DNA from: Amyelois transitella
Lineage: Eukaryota; Arthropoda; Insecta; Lepidoptera; Pyralidae
Direction: 5' to 3'
Length of the DNA: 64,000 nt
Assembly (NCBI RefSeq): GCF_032362555.1
Contig: NC_083517.1
Span: forward strand, 764,001 to 828,000
Shown piece by piece: positions 63,786-64,000 of the stretch. The notes beneath the pieces were generated by a model. That model ran no database searches, was not told where the DNA came from, and worked only from the letters and a program-made list of their open reading frames with translations. Both the position numbers and the translations under genes were made by a program. Every line of letters begins with the position of its first letter. Position 1 is the first letter of the stretch.

Positions 63786-64000
63786 TCTGCTACTAAAAGA
63801 GAAACCAGCTGGCACACACTATGTTTTTTCATCGCTAGCATACCAGGATGAAAGCTTAAGATGTATAATATGTTTTATTTTTGACTTGATTTTCGATCAG
63901 TGTGTGAGAATGCTCATTAATAACAAACCGAAATTAGGCTGAACATGTGCACTACATGTGTGTTTTAAACGAATATTGAACTCGCATTTTGAGTGTATTA

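Noticed and set aside
1-64000. CRISPR array, phage, insertion sequence or bacterial operon
   Set aside because: No spacer-regular direct repeats or prokaryotic gene signals; the split genes and repeats are those of an insect nucleus.

Overview
The window is nuclear DNA of an insect, most likely a moth (Lepidoptera). Six split protein-coding genes can be assembled by joining exons at GT-AG sites with consistent phase. The base composition is AT-rich. The gaps and introns carry interspersed repeats of moth type: LINE tails ending in TATG/CATA microsatellites, elements starting ACTAG(C)..GCCCGCGACTTCGTCCGCG, and tRNA-headed SINEs. The species cannot be fixed from the sequence alone.

Layout. 1-7.9 kb is gene-poor, with decayed repeats, two hairpins and a possible SET/MYND-type pseudogene. 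7.9-17.2 kb (minus) is a nonA/SFPQ/NONO-type RNA-binding protein (10 coding exons, 685 aa). 17.7-33.1 kb (plus) is XPF/ERCC4 (mei-9 in flies), the nuclease subunit of the nucleotide-excision-repair 5' endonuclease (15 exons, 884 aa); it starts head to head with nonA about 0.57 kb away. 36.1-38.9 kb (minus) is protein-L-isoaspartate O-methyltransferase (6 exons, 225 aa). 39.5-40.6 kb (plus) is a MEA1-family protein (3 exons, 149 aa), head to head with the methyltransferase. 41.8-46.8 kb (minus) is a secreted inhibitory-type serpin (8 coding exons, 439 aa). 52.0-54.8 kb (minus) is a TFAP4/cropped bHLH-leucine-zipper factor (3 exons, 330 aa). 55-64 kb holds a THAP-domain fragment, a likely 5' non-coding exon of a plus-strand gene running off the right edge, and repeats.

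The genes form no operon or single pathway. The two divergent pairs (nonA/XPF and PCMT/MEA1) probably share promoters. NonA-family proteins and XPF both act in nuclear nucleic-acid metabolism, so co-expression is plausible but inferred. The convergent pairs XPF/PCMT and MEA1/serpin meet tail to tail.

The most unusual structures are: (1) a 114-bp tandem array in nonA that copies the end of an exon together with its 5' splice site, giving four consecutive in-frame donors; (2) a nearly perfect 205-bp-arm palindrome inside XPF intron 3; (3) a degenerate tandem repeat that includes the stop-codon end of the PCMT coding region. No prokaryote-type system, CRISPR array, rRNA or functional tRNA gene was seen.
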